Source: UBA2336 sp964404445 (lineage in GTDB: Bacteria; Bacteroidota; Bacteroidia; Cytophagales; Cyclobacteriaceae). From it: a stretch of 64,000 nt of DNA. Under the pieces are notes generated by a model. The model did no database searches and was not told the origin of the DNA. It saw only the letters and a list, made by a program, of their open reading frames with translations. Both the position numbers and the translations under genes were made by a program. Numbering within the stretch: position 1 is the first letter of the stretch; each line of letters begins with the position of its first letter. Positions 1-8,470 of the stretch are shown in pieces. Location: positions 248,001 through 312,000 of the forward strand of contig CAYOJW010000004.1 of NCBI GenBank assembly GCA_964404445.1, read 5' to 3'.

Positions 1-1
1 T

Positions 2-853
2 GTAATGGGTATCTGCAACAAAGTAGCCGGTATTCTTAGCCCGATTATTTTGGGAGCCTTTGTGTTGAAAGATATTGATAAGCTCGAAGATCAGGTAAAG
101 GCAGCCGCTTCACCCGAGGCACGCGAACTTGTGTTGTCATCGTTTGCCGCTAACATTTATACGCCTTACATGATTATGGCGATTATATTGGTATTGCTCG
201 CTGTTTGGATAACACGCTCAGCATTGCCCGAAGTAAAGGCATCGGAAGTAAATGCCGAACCCGTTGGCAGTGCAACTAAAAACAAAACGAATATATTTCA
301 ATTCCCCTACCTGTTACTGGGTGCGTTTTGCATTTTTGTATATGTAGGTGTTGAAGTAATGGCCGGTGACGCCATTGGCACGTATGGAAAAGGTTTTAAC
401 ATCTCATCCGATCAAACCAAATATTTTACTTCGTTTACACTCATTGCCATGTTGGCAGGGTATGTTGTAGGATTGTTCGCCATTCCAAAATACCTGTCGC
501 AACAAGCTGCGTTAAAAATATCGGCTATGCTGGGGCTTGCCTTTACAACAGCCGCTTTGTTTACGAACGGATATGTATCGGTAGTGTTTGTTGCCTTGTT
601 AGGATTAGCCAACGCGCTGATGTGGCCTGCGATTTGGCCTTTAGCCATTGAGGGCTTAGGCAGGTTTACAGAACGCGGCTCGGCATTATTAATTATGGGT
701 ATTGCCGGAGGCGCTGTTATTCCAAAACTGTATGCAAGTTTAAAAGACACGTACGATTTTCAGTGGACGTTTTTCCTGATTATGCTGCCGTGTTATTTGT
801 TTATTCTTTATTTCTCTGTTAAAGGACATAAGGTTGGGAAAATCAGGGGTTAG
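2..853 (+). CDS. FHS-family sugar MFS transporter, C-terminal part
   Basis: The left window edge cuts this gene, so the true start lies upstream; about 283 codons remain. The visible part has roughly seven or eight hydrophobic segments and ends with the basic tail KVGKIRG. It resembles the fucose/glucose/galactose:H+ symporter branch (FHS) of the major facilitator superfamily, which places it in the inner membrane importing a hexose with protons. Supporting marks are the cytoplasmic central loop with charged residues, the VGVEVMAGDAIGTYGK stretch at the start of the second half, and the NALMWPAIWPLAIEGLGRFT segment near the C terminus. The exact sugar cannot be told from the fragment. It is followed by a short G/T-rich imperfect repeat and then the phosphodiesterase gene on the same strand. 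Confidence 0.85.
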   Translation, partial: VMGICNKVAGILSPIILGAFVLKDIDKLEDQVKAAASPEARELVLSSFAANIYTPYMIMAIILVLLAVWITRSALPEVKASEVNAEPVGSATKNKTNIFQFPYLLLGAFCIFVYVGVEVMAGDAIGTYGKGFNISSDQTKYFTSFTLIAMLAGYVVGLFAIPKYLSQQAALKISAMLGLAFTTAALFTNGYVSVVFVALLGLANALMWPAIWPLAIEGLGRFTERGSALLIMGIAGGAVIPKLYASLKDTYDFQWTFFLIMLPCYLFILYFSVKGHKVGKIRG

Positions 854-900
854 GACTTGGGAGTTAGGGATTTAGGTGTTAGGCAACTAAAGTCAAGTGC

Positions 901-1845
901 ATGAGAACTTTGCGGACGATTATTCTTTTGTTGATAACACTTAACGTAAGCTGTGCCCAGGTTTCGTTTATGATTGTACCGTTAGGCGTAAAAGGCGGAA
1001 GCGATGAAAGTAATTTATCGGCTTATGCGCTGGCTGCGACCGGAACACACGATTATGTTTGCTTAGATGCCGGAACATTGCACACGGGAATTCAGAAAGC
1101 CATTGATTTAAAAACATTAAAGGGCGATGCCACGGCTTTCTTACGGAAAAACATAAAAGGTTATTTGATTTCGCACCCGCACTTCGATCATACAAACGGG
1201 CTGGTTATCAACTCGCCCGAAGATTCATCAAAATACATTTATGGTATTGAAAGTTGTTTAACAGTATTGCAGGAAAAACACTTTAGCTGGAAAAGCTGGG
1301 CTAACTTTGGTAACGAAGGCGAACAGCCCACACTCAACAAATACACGTACCAGACTTTAGTACCAGGCAAGGAAGTGCCGCTGCATTCTACTTCTATGTT
1401 TGTTACACCTTTTGTGTTGAGTCATGCAGCACCCAACGAAAGCACCGCCTTCTTAATACGCCATACCGATAATTACCTTCTGTACTTAGGCGACACCGGC
1501 TGCGATCGGTTAGAACAGTCCAACAAACTGCGCCAACTCTGGACGGCCATCGCGCCCATCATCCAAAACAAAAAGTTGAAAGCTATTTTTATTGAAGTGT
1601 CGTTTGCCAATGAGCAACCCGATGATTTATTATTCGGGCATCTTACTCCTGCCCTTTTAATGGAAGAACTTGCAGCGTTGGAAAAAATTTCAGGAACCGG
1701 TACACTCAAAAATCTGAATGTGGTAATCACGCATATAAAACCGCTTGGCAACCGCGAGGCGGTTATTAAAAAGCAATTACATCAGCAAAATACATTACAG
1801 GTAAATTTGATTTTCCCGGAACAGGGGAAGGCGTTGAGGTTTTAG
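901..1845 (+). CDS. Exported class-II 3',5'-cyclic-nucleotide phosphodiesterase (metallo-beta-lactamase fold)
   Basis: A 314-residue protein with an N-terminal hydrophobic export signal (residues 1-19). The metal motif SHPHFDHTNG has His92, His94, Asp96 and His97. The longer string from His92 to Pro106 follows the signature of class-II cAMP phosphodiesterases (PF02112) closely, with Phe for Leu at one place and Thr for a branched aliphatic at another. Further metal ligands are likely His144-type and the Asp of LYLGDTG, and HIKP near the end is family-typical. Known members hydrolyse cAMP/cGMP in yeast and bacterial periplasm. A cysteine at the signal end (NVSC) could make it a lipoprotein, but the lipobox is weak. 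Function on a nucleotide substrate is inferred from family only. Confidence 0.8.
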   Translation: MRTLRTIILLLITLNVSCAQVSFMIVPLGVKGGSDESNLSAYALAATGTHDYVCLDAGTLHTGIQKAIDLKTLKGDATAFLRKNIKGYLISHPHFDHTNGLVINSPEDSSKYIYGIESCLTVLQEKHFSWKSWANFGNEGEQPTLNKYTYQTLVPGKEVPLHSTSMFVTPFVLSHAAPNESTAFLIRHTDNYLLYLGDTGCDRLEQSNKLRQLWTAIAPIIQNKKLKAIFIEVSFANEQPDDLLFGHLTPALLMEELAALEKISGTGTLKNLNVVITHIKPLGNREAVIKKQLHQQNTLQVNLIFPEQGKALRF

Positions 1846-2255
1846 TGTTCGATTTTTCATTTGGGGTAGATGTAAGAATCATTGTTTTACGCTAAGAATC
1901 ATTGTTTTACGCAATCTTTAACCGCAAAGTGCGCAGAGTTTCGCTGAGGTCTCTAAACCATTTTATTACTTATTTTAATCCTCTGCGGTTCTTAGCGTTC
2001 TCTGCGGTTTGTCGATTTTGCAAGCCGATTAATACCGTGAATTTGTACATAAATCTCACCTTTTCCACGGTGTTTTTACCATTATCCTTTCACTACATAA
2101 TTCGTCAGCAACTCTGCCTGCTTTATAACACCGTTTCGGTAGCCAGTATTTGCATATCCGGGGATGGTAGCGCGTAAATTAATGAGGCATCAGACGGCTG
2201 TTTACCTAGGCAATCAAGCCTTTGCAGCCGGTTATTGAAATGATTTACACAACGT
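1846..2255. repeat. Intergenic region with 20-bp tandem repeat and CTCTGCGG-type dispersed repeat
   Basis: No convincing gene lies between the two convergent genes. At 1873-1912 a 20-bp unit (TAAGAATCATTGTTTTACGC) occurs twice in perfect tandem. From about 1921 to 2013 there is an imperfect inverted arrangement of ACCGCAAAGTGCGCAGAG and CTCTGCGGTTCTTAGCG, the same repeat type as at 8966-9055. A 91-codon open frame at 1902-2177 starts inside the tandem repeat, has no recognisable domain and is judged fortuitous. The rest (about 2020-2255) shows nothing I can name. Confidence 0.6.
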
Positions 2256-2789
2256 TCATTTCCCACTCTTCAACAACTCCTCTACCTTCTTTACAATAAT
2301 CTCCTCCCGCTCCGCCCAACTTCCGTGCACGTGAATGTAGTCAATCTGTCTGCGGTCGAGTTCGTCTTTAAAGGTTTGATACATTCTTTTTCGGTTTGCT
2401 TCGCTGCCGAGGTCGCGCACGCCATCGCTTACCCAGGGTACGTCAACATCGAATAAAAAATATAAATCGTACTGAATCATTTTTTCAAATTCGTACAACA
2501 CGGGCGGTACAACTTTGAGGTATTCGCGTGAATAGATTTGCGTAGTGATCACATCGGTATCGCAAAACAAAATGCGGTTTGCTCTCTTTGCCTGCCGAAA
2601 TACTCGGGCAGTCTGCTCGCGGCCGATTGCAATAATGTCTTCGCGGTTAAATGTGTTGCCTTCAATCAGTTCGCGCGATACTTCGGGCACAAACACGGTG
2701 TTGTATTTTTCGGCCAACCGTTTGGCCATCCCCGACTTGCCGGTACTTTCGGGACCGTAGAAACAAACCAATTTTAGCTGATCGATCAT
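2256..2789 (-). CDS. NadR-type AAA ATPase, probable nicotinamide riboside kinase
   Basis: A 177-residue protein with a Walker A loop GPESTGKS (residues 12-19) and the FVPEVSREL and CDTDVITTQIY motifs of the kinase domain found at the C terminus of NadR. That domain phosphorylates nicotinamide riboside to NMN with ATP, in the cytoplasm. Here it stands alone, without the NMN adenylyltransferase or DNA-binding domain of enterobacterial NadR. It lies 6 bp downstream of pnuC on the same strand, the usual pairing in which transported nicotinamide riboside is trapped by phosphorylation. The assignment rests on motifs plus this neighbour; kinase activity itself is inferred. Confidence 0.87.
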   Translation of the reverse strand: MIDQLKLVCFYGPESTGKSGMAKRLAEKYNTVFVPEVSRELIEGNTFNREDIIAIGREQTARVFRQAKRANRILFCDTDVITTQIYSREYLKVVPPVLYEFEKMIQYDLYFLFDVDVPWVSDGVRDLGSEANRKRMYQTFKDELDRRQIDYIHVHGSWAEREEIIVKKVEELLKSGK

Positions 2790-2795
2790 TCCTGT

Positions 2796-3455
2796 TCAGG
2801 TTTTAGAGTACGAACGATACTCCCGCACCCAGTTCCACAAAGCAAAACTCGCGATAATAGTAAACACGGCATATTCTACACTAAAAAACATAGCGCCTTT
2901 AACAAAGTATAAACCAGTAGCTACTACATCAATCAAAATCCAGATGATCCAACACTCAACTTTTTTCTGCACCATTAAAAATGTAGTGATCACACTCATC
3001 ACCAAAATAAACGAATCGACAAACGGGTATGCGCTGGGCAGGTTAAACAATAACGGAAACCATTCGTGCAGTCGCGATGCCAGCGAACCCATCAAATACG
3101 TTCCGATTGCCCCGATTACAAACAACAGCAAAAACTGCTTACGCGCCATAAAGGTAATTTTCAACTCTTTCTTTTTATCTTCTTCGCCCGGTTTGGGGTT
3201 TGCCCATCGCCACCAGCCTAACATATTGGTAACAAAAAAGAACCCCATGAGGAACATATCGGGGTAAAGTTGAATCTGGTAATAAAAAAATGCCGACAAC
3301 ACTACGTTAACAATCCCAATGGGCCAGCTCCATATATTAGCCATAGCCGAAAGCGCTACGGCCACCAGGCCAAACAACACAGCAAAAAATTCGAGGTAGC
3401 TGAGATTGTAGCCGAGTGTGTTAAAGAAAATATTATCGATGTCGAAGAAATCCAT
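2796..3455 (-). CDS. pnuC: Nicotinamide riboside transporter PnuC
   Basis: A 219-residue integral membrane protein with about seven helices. It carries the PnuC signatures NIWSWPIGIVN (residues 40-50) and GWWRW (80-84), which line the substrate path in this family of facilitated diffusion transporters. It imports nicotinamide riboside for NAD salvage. The next gene downstream, only 6 bp away, is the kinase that would trap the substrate as NMN, so the two form a two-gene operon. Its start is divergent from the methyltransferase gene, and the 32-bp gap must hold both promoters. Length is normal for the family. Confidence 0.93.
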   Translation of the reverse strand: MDFFDIDNIFFNTLGYNLSYLEFFAVLFGLVAVALSAMANIWSWPIGIVNVVLSAFFYYQIQLYPDMFLMGFFFVTNMLGWWRWANPKPGEEDKKKELKITFMARKQFLLLFVIGAIGTYLMGSLASRLHEWFPLLFNLPSAYPFVDSFILVMSVITTFLMVQKKVECWIIWILIDVVATGLYFVKGAMFFSVEYAVFTIIASFALWNWVREYRSYSKT

Positions 3456-3487
3456 GTGCCTTGCAATACTAACTTATTTAAACTGAT

Positions 3488-4120
3488 TTGTACATTCGCA
3501 AGTTGAAAAACATAGCAAAAGGATTTAACACCCTCGCCCCGGTTTACTCCCGCCTTGTTCGGGTAATTTTTGGCAATAGTCTGCAACAGGCTCAACTGCA
3601 TTTTGTTTCGCACATTCACCCAACCGACCGCGTGTTGATTTTAGGCGGAGGCGATGGAACGTTTTTAAAAGCCCTGTTAGCCCGTTACCCGGAACTTCAT
3701 GTTGATTACATCGACCTCTCACCCAGGATGATCGCGTTAGCCAAACAAAAAGTGTTGCCAACTGCCAATGTTACTTTTATAACAGGATCGGAAAACGACA
3801 TCCCCGGTACAACTTACTCCGTAGTGATTACTCACTTCTACCTCGATTTGTTTTCGGAAACCACATTGCCAACCGTGATCGAAAAAATCAACGCTAAACT
3901 CCGGCCGGGTGCGCGCTGGCTGGCTGCCGATTTTGTTAACGAAACGTGGTGGCATGACCTGATGCTTTGGGTGATGTACCGGTTTTTCCGGCTAACCACC
4001 GGTATTGAGGCAAAGCGTTTGCCCAACTGGCAGCGATGGCTGACAACTGCCGCTGGGAAAAAAATGATCCACAAAAAATTTTACAGAGGTTTTGTAACGA
4101 CCATGCTTTTTTACCGGTAA
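3488..4120 (+). CDS. Class I SAM-dependent methyltransferase
   Basis: A 210-residue cytoplasmic protein with the Rossmann methyltransferase motif I VLILGGGDGTFLK (about 49-61) and an acidic strand-2 end (VDYIDLSP) that would bind the ribose of S-adenosylmethionine. The N-terminal FNTLAPVY resembles UbiE/MenG-like methyltransferases, but the protein lacks their full signatures, so the substrate is unknown. No ATG is available near the N terminus: the start is a TTG, either at 3488 or, more naturally, at 3503 (TTGAAAAAC, giving MKNIAKGF). Divergent from pnuC with only 32 bp between. Between its end and the next gene (4121-4213) nothing was seen. Confidence 0.75.
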   Translation: MYIRKLKNIAKGFNTLAPVYSRLVRVIFGNSLQQAQLHFVSHIHPTDRVLILGGGDGTFLKALLARYPELHVDYIDLSPRMIALAKQKVLPTANVTFITGSENDIPGTTYSVVITHFYLDLFSETTLPTVIEKINAKLRPGARWLAADFVNETWWHDLMLWVMYRFFRLTTGIEAKRLPNWQRWLTTAAGKKMIHKKFYRGFVTTMLFYR

Positions 4121-4213
4121 AAAAGTACAGGTTTAATAATTCTGAGGTTTTTATACGCAGCCATTCTGAAAAGTATGCCTCAAATTACTATTTTGGATTT
4201 TTAAATTCAGCGT

Positions 4214-5059
4214 ATGCCCCAGGTTGATAGTATGCCCACTACACTATGCCCTAACTGCAACAATCAGTATTCAGGAAATTACTGTCCTTCGTGCGGGCAA
4301 AAAAATTCGGTAACCGAACGTTCCAAATCGCTGCGTTACCTGATCGAAGAGTCGTTGCACGGCTTTTTTCATTATGATGGAAAAATTTTCAGAGCCATTA
4401 AATACCTGCTGACCAAACCGGGGTTTCTGACCGAACAATACTTCCACAACCGGCATCAGGCATACATTAAACCTTTTACACTTTTAGTGTTGTTTACATT
4501 GTTTTTGTATTTCTTCGGGCTGAAATTTCACATCCTCCACCAGTTTAGCATTGAATATTGGATGAGCATTAAGCCTTCGCTTAACAACATCATTACTTCG
4601 TATGTTCAAAAAAAGGAAATTGATATGCGGGCGTTCATCCATGAGTTTGATGTTTACAAAACCAGTTGGCAAAAATTCTACTATACATTGTTAGTGCCTT
4701 TAACCGCATTAGTGTGCACCGCTATACTGCTGCCCAAGAAAAGATTTTTTGTAGAACACCTTGTTTTCAGCATTCACTTAGTGTGCACGTATATTTTGTT
4801 GTTGTTTATCTACCTGGCCGTGCTGCTCGTTGCGCAGTTTATATTCCGGTTTACCGGAGATGTACAATGGGGCATTGCCTTGCTCAGCATTGTATTTCTG
4901 TTTTATACTGTTGTGGCACTTAAAAAAGCATACAACATTCATTGGGTGTATGCCTCCGTTGCCGGAATAATAATAGCCGTCTTTATCGTTTGGATGGATT
5001 TAGGAATGCACAACACACTGGTTTCGTACCTCACTTTCTTTTTCAACTATAAACTTTAG
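4214..5059 (+). CDS. DUF3667 membrane protein with N-terminal zinc ribbon
   Basis: A 281-residue protein with four cysteines in two CPxC pairs (Cys12, Cys15, Cys24, Cys27: CPNC and CPSCG), a soluble stretch rich in His and aromatic residues, then about five transmembrane helices. The motif series DGKIF, LLTKPGFLTEQY and RHQAYIKPF is typical of DUF3667, a family widespread in Bacteroidota with no known function. The ribbon probably faces the cytoplasm and binds zinc. A second start ATG six codons in (4232) is equally possible. A second member of the family is at 56282. Followed by a strong hairpin at 5071-5101. Confidence 0.8.
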   Translation: MPQVDSMPTTLCPNCNNQYSGNYCPSCGQKNSVTERSKSLRYLIEESLHGFFHYDGKIFRAIKYLLTKPGFLTEQYFHNRHQAYIKPFTLLVLFTLFLYFFGLKFHILHQFSIEYWMSIKPSLNNIITSYVQKKEIDMRAFIHEFDVYKTSWQKFYYTLLVPLTALVCTAILLPKKRFFVEHLVFSIHLVCTYILLLFIYLAVLLVAQFIFRFTGDVQWGIALLSIVFLFYTVVALKKAYNIHWVYASVAGIIIAVFIVWMDLGMHNTLVSYLTFFFNYKL

Positions 5060-5070
5060 TTATGGGCACA

Positions 5071-5101
5071 GGTGTCAGACACTTTTGAAGTGTCTGACAC
5101 C
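5071..5101. terminator. Perfect 14-bp inverted repeat between convergent genes
   Basis: GGTGTCAGACACTT (5071-5084), a 3-nt loop TTG, and the exact reverse complement (5088-5101). It sits between the convergent DUF3667 and aldehyde dehydrogenase genes and could stop transcription from both sides, although neither side has a long T run. The inner GTGTCAGACAC is itself near-palindromic, so it may equally be a dispersed palindromic repeat. Confidence 0.6.
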
Positions 5102-5131
5102 TTAACATGCTGAAAACGTTAACCACACCCG

Positions 5132-6574
5132 CTAAAGTTTAATACACACATTCTTCTCATCGGTAAAAAACTTCAGCGCTTCAAAGCCGCCTTCACGACC
5201 AACACCGCTTTGTTTCATACCGCCAAACGGTGTGCGCAAATCGCGGAATAGCCAACAGTTTACCCAGATAATACCACTCTTGATTTTGGCGGCTACGCGG
5301 TGTGCGCGTTTTAAGTTCTCCGTCCAGAGGGTAGCGGCTAGGCCATACGGGGTACTGTTGGCATATTCCAACACTTCTTCTTCCGTATCGAATGGCATAA
5401 TCGTAACCACCGGGCCAAAGATTTCTTCCTGATTGGTGCGACATGAATGCGGTAGCCCTGTAATAATGGTTGGTTCAATAAAATAACCATCGGCACAACG
5501 GCCGGTAATTTTTACACGGTTACCGCCTTGTATAATGGTGCCGCCTTCTTTTTGAGCCAGCGCAATGTACGACAGCACTTTGTTTGTATGTGCTTCTGAT
5601 ACCATCGCACCAATTTTTGTTTTTTCGTCAAGCGGATCACCCACGGTTAAGGCTTGGGTACGTTTAGTGAACTCAGCCACAAATTTTTCATAGAGCGGCC
5701 GCTCTACAAAAATGCGCGAGCCACACAAACAAATTTCGCCCTGGTTTGAAAACGATGAATGGATAGACGTACTCACTGCGTTTTCAAAATCGCAATCGGC
5801 AAAAATGATGTTAGGGTTTTTTCCGCCCAGTTCAAGCGAAAGCTTTTTAAACATAGGCGCGGCTGTCGCGGCTATTGTTTTTCCGGTAGTCGTTCCGCCA
5901 GTAAACGAAATAGCGGCAATGTCGGGATGCTCTACAATGGCCTGCCCCACTTTAGCACCCAAACCATGCACAACATTCAGCACACCTTCGGGCAACCCGG
6001 CTTCCATACATAATTGCGAGAACATAAATGCCGTCATGGGCGTAACTTCCGATGGCTTGGCTACAACCGTACAACCCGCAGCGAGGGCAGGGGCGATTTT
6101 CCACGTAAATAAATACAAGGGCAAATTCCACGGAGAGATACAACCCGCAACACCGATTGGCTGATGTTGTGTGTAGTTAATGGCTTCGCCATCGGTAAAA
6201 TGTGCTTCGGAACTTTCGTGCAGAATAGCCGTAGCATAAAAGCGGAGGTTGGCGGCCGCACGCGGTATATCAACCGCTTTGGCGAGCTTTACCGGTTTGC
6301 CCTGATCAATGCTTTCGGCCAAAGCAAGTTTATCCAGATCGCGTTCAATCAGCCCGGCAATTTTTATCAGTATAGCTGAACGGTCTTTTGCAGGTGTTGT
6401 ACTCCACTTCGCAAAGGCACGCTTGGCCGCTTCAGTTGCCCGGATCACATCGTGTTTGTCCGAGTCGGGCACAAGGCTGTACGTTTTTCCTTCAGCGGGA
6501 TTGATGTTATCAAAATAACTTCCGCTTACCGGTTCGGTTAAAACACCGTTAATATAGTTGCGTATTTTTTGCAT
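5132..6574 (-). CDS. Aldehyde dehydrogenase, probable 2-aminomuconic/2-hydroxymuconic semialdehyde dehydrogenase
   Basis: A 480-residue NAD-dependent aldehyde dehydrogenase. Visible catalytic features are the Asn of SPWNLP (Asn150), FTGG (224-227), Glu248 in LSLELGGKNPN and the nucleophile Cys282 in NQGEICLCGSR. The C-terminal string WVNCWLFRDLRTPFGGMKQSG is characteristic of the muconic semialdehyde branch (mammalian ALDH8A1, bacterial AmnC/DmpC types). Next to 3-hydroxyanthranilate dioxygenase, kynureninase and kynurenine monooxygenase, the likely substrate is 2-aminomuconate 6-semialdehyde. It is last in a minus-strand run SDR - antitoxin - toxin - this gene, starting 21 bp after the toxin stop. 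The two enzymes that usually act just before and after it, ACMS decarboxylase and aminomuconate deaminase, are not in this window. Confidence 0.87.
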   Translation of the reverse strand: MQKIRNYINGVLTEPVSGSYFDNINPAEGKTYSLVPDSDKHDVIRATEAAKRAFAKWSTTPAKDRSAILIKIAGLIERDLDKLALAESIDQGKPVKLAKAVDIPRAAANLRFYATAILHESSEAHFTDGEAINYTQHQPIGVAGCISPWNLPLYLFTWKIAPALAAGCTVVAKPSEVTPMTAFMFSQLCMEAGLPEGVLNVVHGLGAKVGQAIVEHPDIAAISFTGGTTTGKTIAATAAPMFKKLSLELGGKNPNIIFADCDFENAVSTSIHSSFSNQGEICLCGSRIFVERPLYEKFVAEFTKRTQALTVGDPLDEKTKIGAMVSEAHTNKVLSYIALAQKEGGTIIQGGNRVKITGRCADGYFIEPTIITGLPHSCRTNQEEIFGPVVTIMPFDTEEEVLEYANSTPYGLAATLWTENLKRAHRVAAKIKSGIIWVNCWLFRDLRTPFGGMKQSGVGREGGFEALKFFTDEKNVCIKL

Positions 6575-6595
6575 GGTTATATTTCAGAAATCAGG

Positions 6596-6850
6596 TTATT
6601 GTAATCTTCGTGAGTTCCTATTCAAAACCAAATAATTAATTACATCTTCATGTTTTACACCCAAAGCACGGTAATGCAAATCAATCCTTACCGAAAAAAT
6701 ATCTTCTGTTGGATGTATCTTTTTAAAATGCAGTGATGTATGAGCGGGGTTTTCTGACCAAAGCCTGAATGCTCTTCTTGCTTTTTCCTGAACAGATACA
6801 GGCAATACATTAAAACTCTTCCAAAACTTAGAGGTTGCCCGGGAAGTCAT
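6596..6850 (-). CDS. RelE/ParE-superfamily toxin
   Basis: An 84-residue basic protein. The order SKFWKSFNVLPVSVQEKARRAFRLW, then SLHFKKI, SVRIDLHYRALGV and a C-terminal hydrophobic strand with NRNSRR matches small ParE/RelE/HigB-like toxins, which either cleave mRNA at the ribosome or poison gyrase; which one cannot be told. Its ATG overlaps the antitoxin stop by one base (TGATG), so the two are translationally coupled. The pair is inserted between the SDR and aldehyde dehydrogenase genes of the kynurenine cluster, all on one strand. Confidence 0.78.
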   Translation of the reverse strand: MTSRATSKFWKSFNVLPVSVQEKARRAFRLWSENPAHTSLHFKKIHPTEDIFSVRIDLHYRALGVKHEDVINYLVLNRNSRRLQ

Positions 6851-7047
6851 CAGAAATCAAAAGGTTTTGTATTGCCCTTCTTGTATTCTGTTAATGCCTC
6901 TTGCGCTAAGGATGAAAGTTTTCCCGCAGACGACTCAAAAGATTTATCCCACGCAATCTCATTCAAAATCAGTTGAGCCAATTCCTTTTGCTGGTTTTCA
7001 GGAAGGCTGCCCGCCTTATCCATTGCTTTTTTTAGTTCATCAACCAT
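6850..7047 (-). CDS. Antitoxin partner of the RelE/ParE-like toxin
   Basis: A 65-residue acidic, probably helical protein (LPENQQKELAQLILNEI, then a spacer, then LSSLAQEALTEYKKGNTKPFDF). The C-terminal ALxEYKxGxTxPFDF tail is a common ending of antitoxins that neutralise RelE/ParE toxins in Bacteroidota and cyanobacteria. No separate DNA-binding motif is obvious. Starts 17 bp after the SDR stop and overlaps the toxin start. A TATCTTTA sequence just upstream resembles the -7 box of this phylum and may give the pair its own promoter. Confidence 0.75.
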   Translation of the reverse strand: MVDELKKAMDKAGSLPENQQKELAQLILNEIAWDKSFESSAGKLSSLAQEALTEYKKGNTKPFDF

Positions 7048-7064
7048 ATAGTAAAGATAATCAA

Positions 7065-7847
7065 TTATAAACTTCCTGTTCTTCCGCCATCTACCGGCAC
7101 GTTTATTCCAGTAATATACGAAGCTGCCGGTGATGCCAAAAATGCAATGGCGGCAGCCACTTCGCTGGCATCGGCAATACGACCCGCAGGGATTTCTTTC
7201 ACCATATCCTGTTTAGCTTCATCAAATGTTTTGTCTGTTTTTTGAGCGTTGGTGTTAATAATCGATTCCAACCGAGCCGTAAGCGTAGCACCGGGTAACA
7301 CATTGTTTACGGTAATACCAAACGGTGCAAGCTCTACCGATAATGTTTTCGACCAATTGGCCACGGCACCCCTGATGGTATTCGACACACCCAATCCCTT
7401 GATGGGAATTTTTACCGAGGTAGAAATTACATTTATAATCCGGCCAAATTTTGTCGCTTTCATGGAAGGCACAACCGCCTGCACTAAAATCTGGTTACAG
7501 ATTAAATGATTGTTAAACGCTTTGATAAAGTCATCGGTTTGCGCTTCGATGGCTAAACCGCCCGGAGGGCCACCGGTATTGTTTACCAGGATGTGTACCG
7601 GGTTTTGCGCTGTAAATCCGGCAATTTTTTTTCGGAGTGTTTCCGGATCGGAAAAATCGGCCACAAGGTAATGGTGTTGCTGGTTATTGTTCGATAATTC
7701 TTTTAAGGTGCTTTTCAGCTTTTCTTCATCGCGGGCTATTAAGGTAACGTTCGCACCCAGCAAGGCCAATTCAATAGCCGCAGCTTTGCCGATGCCTTGC
7801 GTACTGCCGCATACCACGGCTGTTTTTCCTGTCAGGTTCAGATTCAT
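7065..7847 (-). CDS. SDR-family oxidoreductase with altered active site
   Basis: A 260-residue short-chain dehydrogenase/reductase. The nucleotide-binding GSTQGIG (14-20) and LVNNTGG (88-93) are present, and the ending PVDGGRTGSL is normal. The catalytic YxxxK is not: the aligned segment is SNTIR (155-159), so Tyr is Ser and Lys is Arg. This fits a subgroup of FabG-like SDRs that lack the usual tetrad. It heads the minus-strand arm of the kynurenine cluster, divergent from 3-hydroxyanthranilate dioxygenase across a 78-bp gap. Its reaction is not known; a role in handling 3-hydroxyanthranilate ring-cleavage products is only suggested by position. Confidence 0.8.
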   Translation of the reverse strand: MNLNLTGKTAVVCGSTQGIGKAAAIELALLGANVTLIARDEEKLKSTLKELSNNNQQHHYLVADFSDPETLRKKIAGFTAQNPVHILVNNTGGPPGGLAIEAQTDDFIKAFNNHLICNQILVQAVVPSMKATKFGRIINVISTSVKIPIKGLGVSNTIRGAVANWSKTLSVELAPFGITVNNVLPGATLTARLESIINTNAQKTDKTFDEAKQDMVKEIPAGRIADASEVAAAIAFLASPAASYITGINVPVDGGRTGSL

Positions 7848-7925
7848 GCAAATTGATTTTCAGTAAAGATAAAAGAACGTTACCTTTCCCGTAACAATTC
7901 GGATAAGCAATTAAAAAAATATCGT

Positions 7926-8456
7926 ATGGCCATCCGCAGACCGTTCAATTTAAAACAATGGATTACCGACAACCGCGATTTGTTAAAGCCACCGGTCGGC
8001 AATAAAAATTTATATGCCGATGCAGGTGATTATATTGTAATGATTGTAGGCGGCCCCAATGCACGCAAAGATTACCACTTTAATCAAACCGAAGAACTGT
8101 TTTACCAGTTGGAAGGTAATATTAATGTGCGCATACAAGAAGATGGCAAAGCAGTAGATATACCCATAAAAGAAGGCGAAATGTTTTTATTACCTGCCAA
8201 TACCCCACACCGGCCCGAACGCCCGGCTAATACCGTTGGCTTAGTAATTGAATGCAAACGCGAAGACCCCACATTTGAAGATCGCCTGATCTGGTATTGC
8301 GATAGCTGTAACAACAAACTACACGAATACAAATTCCATTTAGAAAATATTGAAAAAGATTTTCTGCCACGCTTCCGCGATTTTTATGGGTCGGAAAAAT
8401 TACGCACCTGTACGCAATGCGGTACGGTAATGGAAAGTGATCCGAGGTTTGTTTAA
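7926..8456 (+). CDS. 3-hydroxyanthranilate 3,4-dioxygenase
   Basis: A 176-residue cupin that opens the ring of 3-hydroxyanthranilate with O2 to give 2-amino-3-carboxymuconate semialdehyde, the precursor of quinolinate. Every known residue of the bacterial enzyme is visible at its expected number: Fe ligands His51, Glu57 and His95, substrate-binding Arg47 and Arg99, and a second rubredoxin-like iron site made by Cys125, Cys128, Cys162 and Cys165 in the C-terminal extension typical of bacterial forms. It opens the plus-strand arm, divergent from the SDR gene, and is followed 14 bp later by ogt. The gene name is nbaC or haaO in other organisms. Confidence 0.96.
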   Translation: MAIRRPFNLKQWITDNRDLLKPPVGNKNLYADAGDYIVMIVGGPNARKDYHFNQTEELFYQLEGNINVRIQEDGKAVDIPIKEGEMFLLPANTPHRPERPANTVGLVIECKREDPTFEDRLIWYCDSCNNKLHEYKFHLENIEKDFLPRFRDFYGSEKLRTCTQCGTVMESDPRFV

Positions 8457-8470
8457 GGTTCATCTAAACC

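Noticed and set aside
412..750. Long minus-strand frame opposite the sugar transporter
   Set aside because: It is the shadow of a well-supported membrane protein, with no family features.
849..883. G/T-rich GTTAGGA-type imperfect repeats
   Set aside because: Too short and irregular to call an element; noted only as a low-complexity linker after the transporter gene.
1873..1912. CRISPR-like direct repeats
   Set aside because: Only two copies, directly abutting with no spacer, and no cas genes nearby.
1902..2177. 91-codon open frame in the first large intergenic region
   Set aside because: It starts in a tandem repeat and runs through a dispersed repeat; no domain or promoter supports it.
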